Shown here: piece by piece, positions 14,803 through 15,046 of the stretch
How the letters are laid out: every line of letters begins with the position of its first letter
How positions within the stretch are numbered: position 1 is the first letter of the stretch
Assembly (NCBI GenBank): GCA_031546985.1
Contig: JAVBJN010000082.1
Coordinates: forward strand, 1 to 15,046
Origin: JAVBJN01 sp031546985
GTDB lineage: Bacteria; Bacteroidota; Bacteroidia; Chitinophagales; Chitinophagaceae
DNA length: 15,046 nt
Reading direction: 5' to 3'
Notes under the pieces: model-generated
The model's input: only the letters and a program-made list of their open reading frames with translations
What the model was told of the DNA's origin: nothing
The model's database searches: none
Made by a program: the position numbers and the translations under genes

Positions 14803-14892
14803 TAGTAAAAGCCCAGACTATGGCAATAGTCGGTGGCAGAAAGCAGTAGAAAGTTGGCAAGCAACAATGCTGCGGACTGAACACTGAATTAT

Positions 14893-14966
14893 AGGTCCGT
14901 AGCTCAGTTGGTTAGAGCGCTACACTGATAATGTAGAGGTCACCAGTTCAACTCTGGTCGGACCTA
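14893..14966 (+). tRNA. tRNA-Ile (anticodon GAT)
   Basis: The cloverleaf is complete: acceptor AGGTCCG/CGGACCT, D arm GCTC/GAGC, anticodon stem CTACA/TGTAG with loop CTGATAA (anticodon GAT), T arm ACCAG-TTCAACT-CTGGT, discriminator A. CCA is not encoded exactly (CCC follows). It lies in the 16S-23S spacer, the usual place for tRNA-Ile and tRNA-Ala. Confidence 0.97.
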
Positions 14967-14979
14967 CCCAAAAAAAATT

Positions 14980-15046
14980 GGGGGGTTAGCTCAGCTGGCT
15001 AGAGCACCTGCCTTGCACGCAGGGGGTCATCGGTTCGACTCCGATA
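14980..15046 (+). tRNA. tRNA-Ala (anticodon TGC), 3' end cut by window
   Basis: The acceptor 5' strand GGGGGGT, D arm GCTC/GAGC, anticodon arm CCTGC-CTTGCAC-GCAGG (anticodon TGC) and T arm ATCGG-TTCGACT-CCGAT are visible; the acceptor 3' strand is beyond the window. It follows tRNA-Ile by 13 bp and should precede 23S rRNA. Confidence 0.95.

Overview
The window comes from a member of the Bacteroidota, most likely family Chitinophagaceae. This is inferred from the 16S rRNA, from repeated promoter matches to the Bacteroidota form TTG-N18-21-TAnnTTTG, from the lack of strong Shine-Dalgarno sequences, and from the protein families. The genus cannot be fixed by reading alone. The left end is cut inside recA and the right end inside a tRNA gene of an rRNA operon.

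Layout: (1) 1-261 is the 3' end of recA (+), followed by a clear terminator and a stretch of intergenic repeats and hairpins to about 600. (2) 622-5021 holds two minus-strand genes: a large SNF2-family ATPase with two SWIM-like zinc motifs, and downstream of it a MarR-type regulator. Between them lies a perfect 18-bp inverted repeat. (3) 5190-5843 is a cytoplasmic DsbA/FrnE-like thiol oxidoreductase (+), divergent from the SNF2 gene. It ends at a shared bidirectional terminator facing (4) an Nfu-type Fe-S scaffold protein and a phenylacetate-CoA ligase (both -). (5) 8214-11984 encodes methionine synthase as two consecutive genes. The first carries the homocysteine/zinc domain. The second carries the folate, cobalamin and AdoMet-reactivation domains. 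A 5' leader of about 140 nt precedes them and can form a well-defined H-type pseudoknot. (6) 12267-12587 is a small secreted lysine-rich repeat protein with its own terminator. (7) From about 12680 to the end lies an rRNA operon: three tandem promoters, each followed by a short hairpin and a boxA-like motif, then a leader with a tRNA-like segment, 16S rRNA, tRNA-Ile(GAT) and a truncated tRNA-Ala(TGC).

The protein-coding part is mostly housekeeping: recombination, DNA-associated ATPase, Fe-S assembly, redox and methionine/one-carbon metabolism. I see no phage, transposase, CRISPR or defence cassette. The candidates for undescribed biology are RNA and regulatory DNA: the metH leader pseudoknot with a downstream repeat of its pairing segments, the palindrome in front of the MarR gene, the modular triple rRNA promoter with the tRNA-like leader element, and the dispersed intergenic repeat found at both ends of the window.
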